From assembly GCA_964059195.1 (NCBI GenBank), contig CAXKWD010000011.1, positions 15,598,978 to 15,662,977 of the forward strand: a stretch of DNA of 64,000 nucleotides, written 5' to 3'. The DNA is from Ectobius pallidus (lineage: Eukaryota > Arthropoda > Insecta > Blattodea > Ectobiidae). The notes beneath the pieces were generated by a model. That model did no database searches and was not told the origin of the DNA. It saw only the letters and a list, made by a program, of their open reading frames with translations. Below are positions 45,639 to 57,100 of the stretch, in pieces (position 1 is the first letter of the stretch; each line of letters opens with the position of its first letter). Made by a program: the position numbers and the translations under genes.

Positions 45639-46376
45639 ATTATGACCAGGGTCCGGATTCTGATGACCTAAAATTGTTTGAAAAATGACCTATAAAATGG
45701 CCGTAAATTTTAAAGAAAATGACTTAATAATTATAAAAAATGACCTAAAAGCTGATATTTTATTTATAATAAATTATTATTGTTCACACAAAGTTATAAA
45801 CTAATTTGTACATAATTGTAAAAACTGTAAATAACTGTAATGCTATGAATGTTCTTTTCTCACGGAAATTTATACTGGCACTGAGGCACTGGCGAGTCAA
45901 ACTTCGGCATTTCTTTTTGCGGTCTGCCGGATTATATTATTGTTTATTGAGGGTAAACAGTAGTTTGCACTCTCAAATCCAAGCAGGTGGCATGCTCTGG
46001 TGCCAAGACAATCTAAAAAAAATAGTAATATAATACAAAATTTAGGGGTTTGTATGATTCTTATTTCCGACAGAGACACGACAACACTTCAAAGACAGTA
46101 CCGCTAGCGACGAAAAAAGGTTAATACACTCAATGTAAACACATGAAAATGACTAAATAAGGAAGCAAATGACACGCAAATGACAAAATAATGACGTAAA
46201 ATTTATATAAATGCCCTAAAATATAAAATTGCATAAAATGACAAAACAAATGATTTAATAAAAATGTATTTCTATAATCTAGAGGCCATGATTAGGATTT
46301 ATTTACAAGTTGGCAATGTCTATGCCGCATCAATAAAAAGATGACATGTCATTAGAATCCGGGCCCCGATTATGAC
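45639..46376. mobile_element. hAT element E (722 bp) with perfect TSD
   Basis: Element 45647-46368. Ends CAGGGTCCGGATTCTGATGA and, complemented, CGGGGCCCGGATTCTAATGA. TSD ATTATGAC at 45639-45646 and 46369-46376. Left subterminal ATGACCTAAAA words; right subterminal palindrome ATGACATGTCAT (46341-46352). Same architecture as B, C and D. Confidence 0.93.
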
Positions 46377-46992
46377 CGAAATAAATAAATACATAAATAC
46401 TGAACCAACGGCTTTACTTCTCTTCTAAAGGAAGATTTTGAGGTGCGATAAAACGCACTCCCTTCCCGATTTGAATCTTGGGTTTAACAAGACGCTGTCC
46501 GTTCTCTAATATAAAGGACGGTATAAGTACATGTGCTCTGTGTTGACTGTAATCCCGTAAGACGGCCGTATTGATCTTCGGCGCCATTGACAAGTTTATT
46601 TTCGGAATTTTTAGATCAAGTGGGCAAGATTTCACGTGCACGGGAGGGACCTTGAACCGTGCGGCCGGCCCACAAGGTCGCCTAGTCCGCGGACAAGCAC
46701 GCGGCAACCGGCAAACCACCTCTAGTTATGCAATAGCTTTTTATAGCCATTTGGGGCCCCATTGTGTAATCACACACCAAAACCACATTCTTTCCTGTAA
46801 TGAATTCACGTATTCTCATATTCTGAGAATTACCCTTCTCCTTTCATTGCATTTAGCACCTACAGGTAGTTCTGGTTCGAATACGATGCAGGAGAAGTTG
46901 TAAAATTGCAAAATTCCATTTAAATGTCTGTTCTAATATTAATAAATTTCATTTTCCAATGAAGGTCAGACTTATAAGTTAGTAAAAAATGT
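46377..46992. other. GC-richer segment with an unidentified open frame
   Basis: 46414-46719 on the minus strand is open for 101 codons and is clearly richer in G+C and CpG than its surroundings. The product (with KIPKINLSMAPKINTAVLRD and LIPSFILENGQRLVKPKIQI) matches no family I recognise. It could be an exon, a processed-pseudogene piece or chance. Neighbours are transposons, so I do not call a gene. Confidence 0.25.
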
Positions 46993-47541
46993 CCACCTTA
47001 TATCCTCAGTGTAGAGGTAGAAACCCAGAGTTTTGTCATACAATGTATTGTTTAATTAAAATGTTAAAAATAGATCATCGGCTTACTAAGCCTAGTCCCA
47101 AAGTGACTTAAAAACATTAAAACATTAAATCTCAAAATAAAAATAATAAATTAAGAATACTTTGAGATCTGTCAGAAATAAGATGTCTTATTAATAATGC
47201 ACTAATAAATATATATATTATTATCTCAAATATATAATAAATATATTATCTCTTAAAATTAAAATAATAAATTAAAAATTCTTTGAGATCTGTCAGAAAT
47301 AAGATGTCTTATTAATAATGCACTAATATATATATATATTAATAAGACATCTTATTTCTGACAGATCTCAAAGTATTTTTAATTTATTATTTTTATTTTG
47401 AGATTTAATATTTTAATGAATTTTAAGTCACTTTGGGACTAGGCTTAGTAAGCCGATGATCTCTTTTTAAAATTTTAATTAAACAATACATTTTATGACA
47501 AAACTCTGGGTTTCTACCTCTACACTGAGGGTATAAGGTGG
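46993..47541. repeat. ~550-bp palindrome with internal duplication
   Basis: Outer arm CCACCTTATATCCTCAGTGT at 46993 pairs with the complement ending at 47541. The arms run about 200 bp through AAGCCTAGTCCCAAAGTGAC and GAGATCTGTCAGAAATAAGA. The block TTTGAGATCTGTCAGAAATA occurs twice in direct orientation (47160, 47280) and once inverted (47345 on), so the centre can fold in two registers. Flanks show no TSD. Confidence 0.9.
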
Positions 47542-47599
47542 GTATGTTTTAATTATTAACCTAGCAAAAATGATTCCAATGGAAATTCTTTGACAGAAA
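47542..47599. other. Short spacer
   Basis: Nothing seen. Confidence 0.3.
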
Positions 47600-48245
47600 C
47601 ACACTCCAAATGTCAAGTTTTCGACCCAAGCTTTCTTCATAGCACTATGAGGCCATCTTCAGGAAAAGTAAATATGGTAACACTCCAAGCGTTCATAACA
47701 GAATATAATTCCTCTCAAAGCTTTTGGCAACGCACCCTAATGGCCTCCTTTAGGAGCAGTGGCTATGGGCATACTCCTACCTTTTGGCAAGCTTTCGACA
47801 GCGCGCTCTGTCGCTCTCTTCAGGAGCAGTCGATATGATAACACTCCAAGCTCTCGACAATGGATATAATTTCCCTCAAAGCAACCCTTCGGCAAAGCAG
47901 TCTGTTGTACTTTTCAGGATAAGTGACTATGGTCACACTCCAAGCTTTCGGCACTGGATATAGTCACATTCCAAGCTTTCGACAACGCACTCCGTTGTCC
48001 TCTTCAGAAAAAGTGGATATGGTCACACTCCAAGTTTCGTCATCTCACTCTGTTGCTCTTTTCAGGATCAGTGAATATGGCCAAACTCTAAGCTTTCAGT
48101 AACGCGCTCTATTGATATCTTCAGGAACAAGGGATACGGTCGAATTCCAAGCTCTGAACAACGCGCTCTGTCATTCTCTTCAGGGACAGTGGAGAAGGTC
48201 AAAATCTTAGTTTTCGATAACGGGCTCTGTTGATCTCCTCACACT
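47600..48245. repeat. Diverged 60-90-bp minisatellite
   Basis: Eight to nine units, each with a CCAAGCTTTCGACAACGCGC-like core, a CTCTGTTG word and CTCTTCAGGAACAGTGGATA, followed by ATGGTCACACT. Spacing is about 60 bp in the right half and about 70-94 bp in the left half. The unit resembles the retroelement motif at 31352-31397. Confidence 0.85.
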
Positions 48246-48367
48246 TCATTTCAATGTATCTTATTCATGCGAAGTGATCATATCCTAGCGACCATCACGA
48301 ATATACCTAGGTATTTATGTTGTAGACTTGTTATAATTATAATAATCTAAAAAATATTAGGTGATTA

Positions 48368-48369
<2 letters not shown>

Positions 48370-48454
<85 letters not shown>
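48370..48454. repeat. (AG)n microsatellite
   Basis: About 42 AG units. Confidence 0.97.
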
Positions 48455-48459
<5 letters not shown>

Positions 48460-48539
48460 AATAACAGAAATATAACACACTTAGATAACCCAGCCACAAA
48501 CTAGGGTAAAGGGGAAACACCACGCCACCATTTAAATGT

Positions 48540-49076
48540 AATGTGATCAGTGGCGGACGCAGAGGGGGGATCGAGGGGACATATCCCCCCCTTGAAATTT
48601 GGAAAAAAGAAAACAGTAAAAATAATCTATAATAATAAGAGGAATTGTTTGTCTTTCTGTCTGCCTGTGCGCGATGCCCAGCGAAATCTACTGCATGCAG
48701 AGATCTGAAATTGCAAACATAGATGGACTGAATGGTGGCCGAATGCACCGGATTTTTAATTTTCGCTTTCGATAGCCAGTTATGAGTAAAACACTGGCAG
48801 AAAACGTGATTTTTTAGCGCTATCGATGCATCAGTTTTCAGTAATAGGCTATAAGTTTTGTCAAATCAATTGCAGGTGGGTTTGCCGTTGTTTTGTCTAC
48901 GACACGAATCACCCTGCTTAAAGTCCCTCCTGGAGGACTTCGTGCCCAGGATTTTAACGCCCTGAAAAATCCATCGAGTTCTAATAAATATAAGTGGACT
49001 TAATTTTCTTAGTTTTCTTTCTACCTTCTTAAATCCCTCCCCGAAAGAAAATTCTGCGTCCGCCACTGAATGTGAT
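48540..49076. mobile_element. hAT element P (521 bp) with perfect TSD
   Basis: Element 48548-49068. Ends CAGTGGCGGACGCAGAGGGG and, complemented, CAGTGGCGGACGCAGAATTT. TSD AATGTGAT at 48540-48547 and 49069-49076. It contains a SINE3 fragment (about 48872-48980). Element Q is a shorter sister. Confidence 0.93.
48872..48980 (-). repeat. SINE3 fragment inside element P
   Basis: GTCTACGACACGAATCACCC, TTAAAGTCCCTCCTGGAGGA and GTGCCCAGGATTTTAACGCC correspond to the middle of SINE3 (compare 23660-23730). Confidence 0.75.
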
Positions 49077-50084
49077 AGCATCTAAAAGGTTAAATGGCAA
49101 AAATCAAACCGTCAGCATTTTAAATAATAAAAAAACGCATAATTTATCACAGTTTCACTCATCCTTGCCTTAGCCCTTAGGTCTAATTCAAATGCAATGC
49201 TGCAATTATGTACAATCGTTAACTACGGAATTTCATCAAGAGTTCATTCATAATAATAAACTGCAAACCATGCAATATAAAAGCGACGGAGTAAGCACCT
49301 GTCTGGTTCTTTATTACTAGGCCACTGTTCAGAAGGTGCTTCGTCATATCCGAGTTCTGTCGCTTCATTTATGTACATTTATACGTTTTCTAATAGCCTT
49401 CGTTTAGGCTTGTGTGTGTTGCTTTTTTTTTTTTTTTTTTTTTTATTATTTTTTTTAAAGGAAATTTTCTTCGTCTCTGTCATATATATGATTGTCTCCC
49501 TATTTAGATCACTCTCTCAAATTTTGATAGTTTATTATTATATGGTACGTATATTTTGAGGCAAGAATTCTGTCTCGTCTGAACTACTACTCTTACAAAA
49601 ACGGTCACACATCTTATTATGTATGCCTCCTTGAATAGCAATAGTAGGTTGTTATTCAAACAAATGAATATTCTATTTATAACAATACAATTGAATATTT
49701 ACTGACGGTAAAAAATAAATTAGATAATTACAGTACCGGACGTTATGTAAACTGAATAAACTATTTTTAGTGACGAAATAACTTGTTCTCACAAAAGTCA
49801 TGGTTTTTCATTTTAGTATGTTTTTAAAAGCCCAGGGTACAACAAAGAACGATTTCTTATAGTAATTATATTATAAGTGTTGAAGACATGAAGGCAGTGT
49901 GGAATGAATACTTAAATTTATTTATTTATTGGTCACTATTTGGCAGAGGCGGACCAGTTGTCCAGGATTTTCAAGTGAAAGTGGTGGTTGGTCAATTCGG
50001 TCAACGCTAGACAATACGGATATGTAGGTAGCCTTGTTATGTTCGCATGACACCGTAGGTCAATTTCATATCATCTCATTCTTA
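49077..50084. other. Unassigned DNA
   Basis: Poly-T tract at 49421-49456. No other supportable feature. Confidence 0.3.
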
Positions 50085-50283
50085 GGTAGTAGCAGCGGCG
50101 GACGCAGGGGGATTGGGGGATATATCCCCCCAATTTGAAAAAAACGCTATATAGCCTATGCACTCTAAGTGGTCAGTTTTATAAACTAATTATATATGTA
50201 AGTTAATTATTTTTTTTAGTTTTCTTCCTATCTATTCAACCCCCCTCCAAAAAAAAAAATCTGCGTCCGCCACTGGGTAGTAG
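50085..50283. mobile_element. hAT MITE Q (183 bp) with perfect TSD
   Basis: Element 50093-50275. Ends CAGCGGCGGACGCAGGGGGA and, complemented, CAGTGGCGGACGCAGATTTT. TSD GGTAGTAG at 50085-50092 and 50276-50283. Same family as P. Confidence 0.95.
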
Positions 50284-51543
50284 GTCAGTACAATAGACCA
50301 AACAAATCACCGCAGTGCTCAGGGCCTGTTCCTATCTCTCCCTTTGTCCGACATTTTCTCCTCTTGATAACAATCTGATTTCTAAAGTATTTTACAAGTG
50401 TTTTACCAATACCTTTCTCAGGGACATTATAACCGGGATATTTGAAATAAATTATATGTCGGGACATCTGATTTGGGCAGCAGTGTATGAAAAGATACAT
50501 CTGTCTAGGGAAAATACCGGCACGAAGAGAATCATAAGACCTCGGTTTCATTTACATAATAGTTGAGACGAGCCACGTAATATTGTGTAACGGGTCTGGA
50601 TTACGAATGTGAGGGTTTCAATGCTAAACCCTGAGTTCGTGTAACTTTACATAACTCCAGGACAGGAAGGGAGATTTGCGACAGGACAGAATCGTCACAG
50701 TTATTCTCACGTGCCACTGTGGAGATTTCACGTGGCTTGGACTTGTCTTACCCAAGTGCATTTCACCGAAAGTAGGGCAAATGCAACCTATAGTGAATTT
50801 CAAGTTTAATATTTTCAACCATACGATGTCATCTTGCGTCTTTTATAAATCATTACTTTTGTTTATACAAACTTCAGGTGTTCAGGGACTAAACATTGAA
50901 TTTTACGCCTCAAAAATAGGTACTTACTGCTGACAGAAGATTCTACAAATATTTAATTCTAACTACAGGCTGACTTTTAGTTCACTATCCTGTGGCTTCA
51001 AAAAACAATCTTTATAAAATGGCAGACTGTTTTTAAGATTTTAGAATTTGGTTTTTAAAGATATTTTACTGTAAAACTGGGTGAATGAGTCATTGAATGT
51101 TGATAGGAGAGAAAATACTTCTGCACATATGGTATTTTTAATAATTGACGTCTCTTCTACAATTACATACTTCCAAATATAGGTTGTGTATATATTGTGT
51201 ACATATTACATTTTAAAACATTATTTGTGACTCTTCTTTCTAAGATTTGTTAACAAGATAAAGATAAATACTGATTAAAAGAAACTGACATATATATCAT
51301 ATTCTACTGTTTTTTATGATTTATTAATACATCAGGTAAAGAAAATAAGTAAAAAACTCACTTTGGTACACAGGAAGATAATAGTATAATTACAAATGTT
51401 TTTAATAGTCATATGTAAAAAATAAAATAGGCTATTATAAAATATTTTTAATAGACTCTTTGTCAGCATCCCATCTTACCAATATCTAATAAGTTACTAG
51501 TGCTTCAAGGCTGAGAAAATTTCAAAATATAGATTTCATAACT
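50284..51543. other. Unassigned DNA
   Basis: Open frames of 64-88 codons overlap on both strands at 50285-50933 without motifs. Confidence 0.3.
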
Positions 51544-52210
51544 GTCATAAGTAGGGTTCGGATGATTATGACATGTCATATTTTTATCCTGACCTCCGTT
51601 CTAGCCGCAAACACAAATTAAACACGAATTGCACGCTTGTTATCCTAATTGTACCGTTTTTATTTTGTATATGAAGTCATATTTTGGTCATTTTCAAGGT
51701 CTTGGTCATATTTTAGCCATATTTGTAATTTAACGTCATATTTCAGTTATAAATTCAGAAAAGGATCACAATTATACAGTGTACATATTATATTGTCGAG
51801 TTAAATTGGAAATTAATTTATTGTTTATGCCAAATTAATAGGTAAATACATTTTAAAATTAATGCAATTGTTCATATTTTATAGGGACACGCAAGATTTA
51901 CAAAATATTACGAGTATTTGGAGCTGATGAAACGATCAAACAGGAGAAAATTCTTTAAAAATATAAATTCATTACTAGTAAAACTGTAAACCACCAAAAA
52001 GGTTAAAAGGTGATTATCCGATTCAGACATGTCATGTAAGATTTTAGTGTCTTTAAAAGTTTTAGATTGGAACATTTCTTTTTTGAAAATACGTTATTTT
52101 ATTAGTTCATATTTAGGATCTTTGGGTCATATTTAGTAATTTTTAAGGGCATATTTGCAGTCATATTTTCCACTTTTTTAGGTCATAAACATCAGAACCC
52201 TAGTCATAAG
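51544..52210 (-). mobile_element. hAT element C (651 bp) with perfect TSD
   Basis: Element 51552-52202. Ends TAGGGTTCGGATGATTATGA and, complemented, TAGGGTTCTGATGTTTATGA. TSD GTCATAAG at 51544-51551 and 52203-52210. The palindrome ATGACATGTCAT is at 51568-51579; TATGACC-type words are dense at the other end. Inverse-orientation sister of B. Confidence 0.95.
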
Positions 52211-52868
52211 AGTTTAGATGAACCTTTGAAGGAGGGACTGGTGGACTCGAAGTTCCCTGAAACGCTGAATTACAGAGGACAACAGAGAGAATACATTATG
52301 CTGTAACTATAGCATTACACAATAGCTTTTTAATTCTGGTTTCGATTTTCTGATGGCATGAAGACCTCACGTGCTGAGGGCGCGCGTTCCGTATTTATAC
52401 ACGTCACGTGGACGTTATGTAACACGCAGCCAAGCGGCCATCACTGTTGTTATTACCAGTACTAGTAATACTAGTACTAGTGCCACTTCCATATTCCTAC
52501 TACTACTAATAATCAGGGACGGGATTTATTTGTACTAAAAACGACTTTATATATGTACATACATAATGTACACTAAAGCAGGCAAAATATGGACGAAGAC
52601 GGAAGAAAAAGTTAGTAGCAAGAGTCCTAAAAGTGTGGAAGGAATGCTTCTCCATGATGATTTCCTCGTTTCGATATGATTTAAAAATAGTATATCGTTA
52701 AAAATTTACCACTTGTATGCATTAAATTAACAATGTATCCTGTGATACTGTGATTTTTCTAGAATGCCTAATAATATGTGTTATTTTCGTCCAGAGGAAC
52801 AATGTACCTTGACAATTAGTTATTTTTTCTTGGAATATGGTGTTAGGTTTGATTTAAATATTTTGTTA
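52211..52868. other. Unassigned DNA
   Basis: ACTAGT-rich short run at 52458-52480. No gene or repeat called. Confidence 0.3.
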
Positions 52869-53084
52869 CTTATATAAGGAAGATATATAAGCTTTCAAGC
52901 ACCACAGATTATTATCTCTGTTGGACATTACATGAGAATATTATAGGATAAAAATTCCTCCGACACTGGGACTTGAACCCAGGACCAGTCATAGGAGAGA
53001 GCATTAGCGCGAGTAGCCAAAAGTCCTGGGTTAAAGTCCCAGTGTCGGAGGAATTTTTCTCCTATAATATTCTTATATAAGGAA
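52869..53084. mobile_element. Hairpin copy of the tRNA-bearing repeat with 13-bp flanking repeat
   Basis: CTTATATAAGGAA occurs at 52869-52881 and 53072-53084 around a 190-bp insert. The insert is two inverted 3' halves of the unit: the left arm ends within the tRNA T-arm; the right arm starts in the D-arm/anticodon region (52998-53050) and runs out through GGAATTTTTCTCCTATAATA. The anticodon loop is GCGAGTA. The exact 13-bp repeat suggests a retrotransposition-like insertion event. Confidence 0.8.
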
Positions 53085-53436
53085 ATTAGGAAAAAATCTT
53101 GTTTCTCCAGGTTTCATAATAGTTGAATAATGGGTTTTCATTAAAGATTTTAATTATTCATGATAGCTATAAACTGATAAAGTATTTCAACATTATAAAT
53201 GGTAAAAATAAATAACTATGTTCCGTTTTATTTAATACGCCTTCACTTACAACATTTATACGGTTATATTTTATCAAGCTATGCCGTTCATGACTTTCAA
53301 AATGAAAGCAGAAAATAATAGTAGGCCTAATTGTTTCTTTAAGAGTTTCTTCCTCTTGTTCATATTTATGATAATATCTAACTCACTACGTACACTAATT
53401 AATTGGGTCACATCGTGGAGTAGTTTGCTTAAGCAC
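53085..53436. other. Unassigned AT-rich DNA
   Basis: No supportable feature. Confidence 0.3.
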
Positions 53437-53600
53437 CCTGACATAGCCTATACCAGAAGGTGACGGGTTCTGTTCCCGAAGAGTTCATTGGGGATCCCCC
53501 TAGTGTCACTATGGCCCTCTACAACGGGCCTACTCAGCCTCCAATGTAAGCGAGTGCCAGAAGAAATCATGTGGCCATTGCTTAGGGTTAATAAAATCAA
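53437..53600 (+). mobile_element. SINE6-like copy
   Basis: B-box-like GACGGGTTCTGTTCCCG at 53462, then CACTATGGCCCTCTACAACG and TCAGCCTCCAATGTAAGCGA. The second part matches the module at 37885-37960. No TSD seen. Confidence 0.55.
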
Positions 53601-53695
53601 TCCCTTTCTTTTCGATTGTTTAGAAATCCGGGAGCTTCAACCTAAAGGAAACTTAAGCTAAGGTTATTATTATATTTTTTATGCTAGGAGTATGT

Positions 53696-53806
53696 AAGTT
53701 TCTATGTAAGTTTATATTGTTACTAACAATACTGCAGGCAAATTTTTATAAGTTTCTATGAATATTGTTTATACTGTTACTAACAATACTGCAGGCAAAT
53801 TTTTAT
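53696..53806. repeat. ~55-bp tandem duplication
   Basis: AAGTTTCTATG...GTTACTAACAATACTGCAGGCAAATTTTTAT occurs twice, the second with a short insertion. Confidence 0.88.
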
Positions 53807-54139
53807 ATTATCAAATGCCTTTTTAAGTTCATTCTTACAGGCAGAGGCTGAAAAGAAAATAAAGTCTACAAATAAAACAGTTGTTCCGTGTTCCTGTTGT
53901 ACCTATCAGAAGGCTATTGATATACATGAATAATGTATTTTTAATGTTTTGCAAATGTAATTTAGAGAGGAATGTGACTTTAAACAAATATGCTATGTGA
54001 ATCTTTCAAAATATTATCATACATTTAAAAATAAATCTGATAATACTTGGTATTTTGAAATCATACGTTGAGAGTTATTTCTGAACAAAAACTGAAGAAT
54101 CTATGTAATCAATTGTCGGCCATAAAAAATTGCCTCTTC
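53807..54139. other. Unassigned DNA
   Basis: No supportable feature. Confidence 0.3.
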
Positions 54140-54310
54140 TCAATAGTAATAATAATAATAATAACAACAACAATAATAATAATTTATTATGTATAATATA
54201 CATAATAATAATTATTAATAGTACTAATATATTATTATATATAATATTAATTATTATTATTGTTAATATAATAATAATTATAATAATAAATTATTAGAAT
54301 AATTCATTTT
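54140..54310. repeat. AAT/ATT-rich self-complementary tract
   Basis: AAT runs followed by ATT runs and palindromic ATTATTATATATAATATTAA segments that can fold on themselves. Confidence 0.8.
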
Positions 54311-54860
54311 CATTTCGCAGACACTTAATATTTTTATCACATACTGAGAGTAGTTTCTGTACACAGTCGAAAATCTATGTGAACAATTTTAGAAGTTCGA
54401 ATATTGAATAATAATGCTAACAATAAGAAAAATACCCATAATAGATAACAACAGTATATAAAAGGCACAGCAGTGAAACAAACTACAAATACTATTATTG
54501 TTTCTATTGTTATTATTGTTATTATTATTGGCATTATTATTATTATTTTTTTATTAAGCAAGAGACTATGAAAATTAAAAAAAAAACAGCTCGCATGTGA
54601 CTGATTGTGTTAATGTTTAATAAACAAATGTATTCGGCACTGCTGAGACACTGCTCTGGAAGGAGGTCATTGGACAAACCCAAGACAGAATTCAGGACAC
54701 GAAGAACTCTCACAACCGTACCACAACACTCACAGTACTCTCTCTTCCTGCATTAGCCATGCGACAGCTAGTGTTTAAAAATGTGCTAGATCTCAACCAA
54801 AGATGATCATAGTTCTTATAAATGTTATCGGTATGAGACTATAACGATCACATCTGCATA
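54311..54860. other. Unassigned DNA
   Basis: No supportable feature. Confidence 0.3.
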
Positions 54861-54945
54861 CGCGGCGTAGTGGAACAAGTGGTTAGAAATTAGCTTTCTG
54901 TTCCCAAGCTCGCGGGTTCGATCACGGCCCAGATCAGTAACATCT
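54861..54945 (+). repeat. tRNA-like SINE head
   Basis: CGCGGCGTAGTGGAACAAGT, GGTTAGAAATTAGC (A-box-like) and B box GGGTTCGATCA. It is cut after the head. Confidence 0.65.
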
Positions 54946-54957
54946 ATATGCGCGTAA

Positions 54958-55030
54958 ATTGGGGTGACCAGATTTCCAAAAACGAAAAAGGGACACTTAA
55001 GAAAAGGAGTAAAAAAGGACATTATTTTCG
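54958..55030. repeat. Single copy related to the 218-bp array unit
   Basis: GGGGTGACCAGATTTCCAAA then AACGAAAAAGGGACA, matching the array segment at 34514-34550. Confidence 0.7.
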
Positions 55031-55249
55031 TGAAAGTTAAATAACATATAACTGTTGTATAATTATTTTGAACATAAAATGCAGAACTAAAGTGTTTATT
55101 ATTACAGTTACACAGTAACACAATTATCATTATACCGGTATTTATGTGAAGATATTTGTATTTTTAGACCATCGGCACATGAAGGTGATAGGGCTCATGA
55201 AGATGTCAGGCTCATGTAAGGCTCATGTAAGGCCGAGAGCCTTATTCTA

Positions 55250-55345
55250 GGCCGCCTTTATCTCCAGGATTGCTCCGTGTAATCATTTCTGTTAGAGGCT
55301 GAATCCACCCCACAGCATGAGTGACACCAGAATGAAAGTGCTAAT
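55250..55345 (+). repeat. SINE6 3' module
   Basis: CCAGGATTGCTCCGTGTAAT, then GTTAGAGGCTGAATCCACCC. Same module as at 7063 and 37885. Confidence 0.6.
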
Positions 55346-56122
55346 CAGGGGTTTATAAAATTAGTCAGAAATCTCGCTGTATTATCAAGTAATTTATGAT
55401 ACAGACCCTTAATTCGTTTCTCATTAATTTTAGATCACTCTTGTTTGTAATTATCTAAATGACAAAGATAGGAAAATAATCTTATTTATATTGCTTGTGA
55501 TCCCGATCACAAAAACATTGTGTTGTTGGTATTATAGGTGTATTGTGAAAAACATACCTGTGCAATTTTTTCACAGGATATTATCTATTGTATCTTAAGG
55601 CAGCCGAGATGAAGGAAACTACTGAACATTTTAATTTTTTTTCATTTGTTGCATTATATTCGTATATGATTACTATGAAGTCAAAACTTTGTAAAAGTAG
55701 TCTACATGGGAGTGGCCATTCCACTCTTCACATCAAAATTGAGCAAATGTGTGGTTAGATTAGGCGATATTACTGAAAATGACGCCATGGAGTACGAAAA
55801 TTGCAACTGAAAAGGAAGGCTATAGCGTAAAATGACAGCGTTCTTAACATACTATCTATATCATTTTTTGGCAGCTAACAAACGTGGGAAGTCACACATC
55901 TCTTAACATATGCTACTGGGAAGTACTAAAACGGTCATTTTCTGAAAATTTTTATTTTCTCTGCATAATGTACCTAACTCAGACCTTCAAGCAGTATTCG
56001 TTTCTGTAGAACTGCAGAAATATTAAATTAAATTTAGTATATTAATGCACTTATGAATTCCATTCAAAACATTTATATTATAGCCTACTTGCGATAAAAG
56101 CAATGATTATGATTAAAGTATT
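55346..56122. other. Unassigned DNA
   Basis: No supportable feature. Confidence 0.3.
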
Positions 56123-56611
56123 ATTATAATTAGGGGCGGATTTCTATGACCTAAAAGATAGGATATATGCATGCATTTATGACCTAAAAAACATTAAAAT
56201 ATGACCAATAAAATTTAAAATATGACTTTACCACTTGCACATTGTGTATCTTTTTTACGTTTCATTACAATACATTTTATTAAAATATAGTGTTAATTAT
56301 TTAAAATATCTGTAGATTCTCAAAAAGTATCATTATTTTGCAAAATTTACAAAATATGTTATGAAACTTCAAAATTTATTAAATATGCACACAAATAAGC
56401 AAAAAAAATATGACCAAAATATGCATATTCGTTCTAAATATGCTACAATAGTTGAAAATTTCCTAAATATGCAGTTATATGCACAATGAAAGCCGTTCCA
56501 TTTTCACCAGGATGCTTGGTAGGCCTATCGGGTTTAAATTGGTCGGAAACTTGAAATAATGCCAAGGGGAAAAATATGACATGTCATAGAAATCCGCCCC
56601 CTAATTATAAT
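56123..56611. mobile_element. hAT element D (473 bp) with perfect TSD
   Basis: Element 56131-56603. Ends TAGGGGCGGATTTCTATGAC and, complemented, TAGGGGGCGGATTTCTATGA. TSD ATTATAAT at 56123-56130 and 56604-56611. Left side TATGACCTAAAA words; right palindrome ATGACATGTCAT at 56576-56587. Confidence 0.94.
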
Positions 56612-57100
56612 TTAACTAGTCTTGAGTATTTATTAAGACAAAGAACCTAATGAGTTAATGTTATTAAGTGTTCACTTAAGTCTACCTTACTTTGTCGTTC
56701 AAATTAAGACGTTGGAGGAAATAAGGTGGAAAGTACTGAATGTATTATTGGTATGCTAATATTTTAAATCACAACTTCCAGAATAAGCATCTTCCACAAT
56801 GTCCAGTGCCGAAATAATTTCAAGGGTTTCAGGAGTTAGCTATCAAAATTACACATTTGTAGTGCCAACAATTTTCACTACACTACAATAAAAACCACTT
56901 GAATAAAAAATAAGTATTTAATTAGGTGTCATAAACACAAGTTTTATCGATTAATTTTTTTCTAGGCTGTGTGTCCCTAAGAAATGGATAAAAATAAAAC
57001 ATACCGGCTGGTACTGAATTTAATTTATAGTAAGTTAATAACTGTAGGAGAAAACATTTCCTTAATCAAATCTGTATCTTAAATTGTTTTATTAGTTTTT
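56612..57100. other. Unassigned DNA
   Basis: No supportable feature. Confidence 0.3.

Noticed and set aside
48365..48748. 127-codon minus-strand frame
   Set aside because: Its C-terminus is an (AG)n tract and its start lies in hAT element P.
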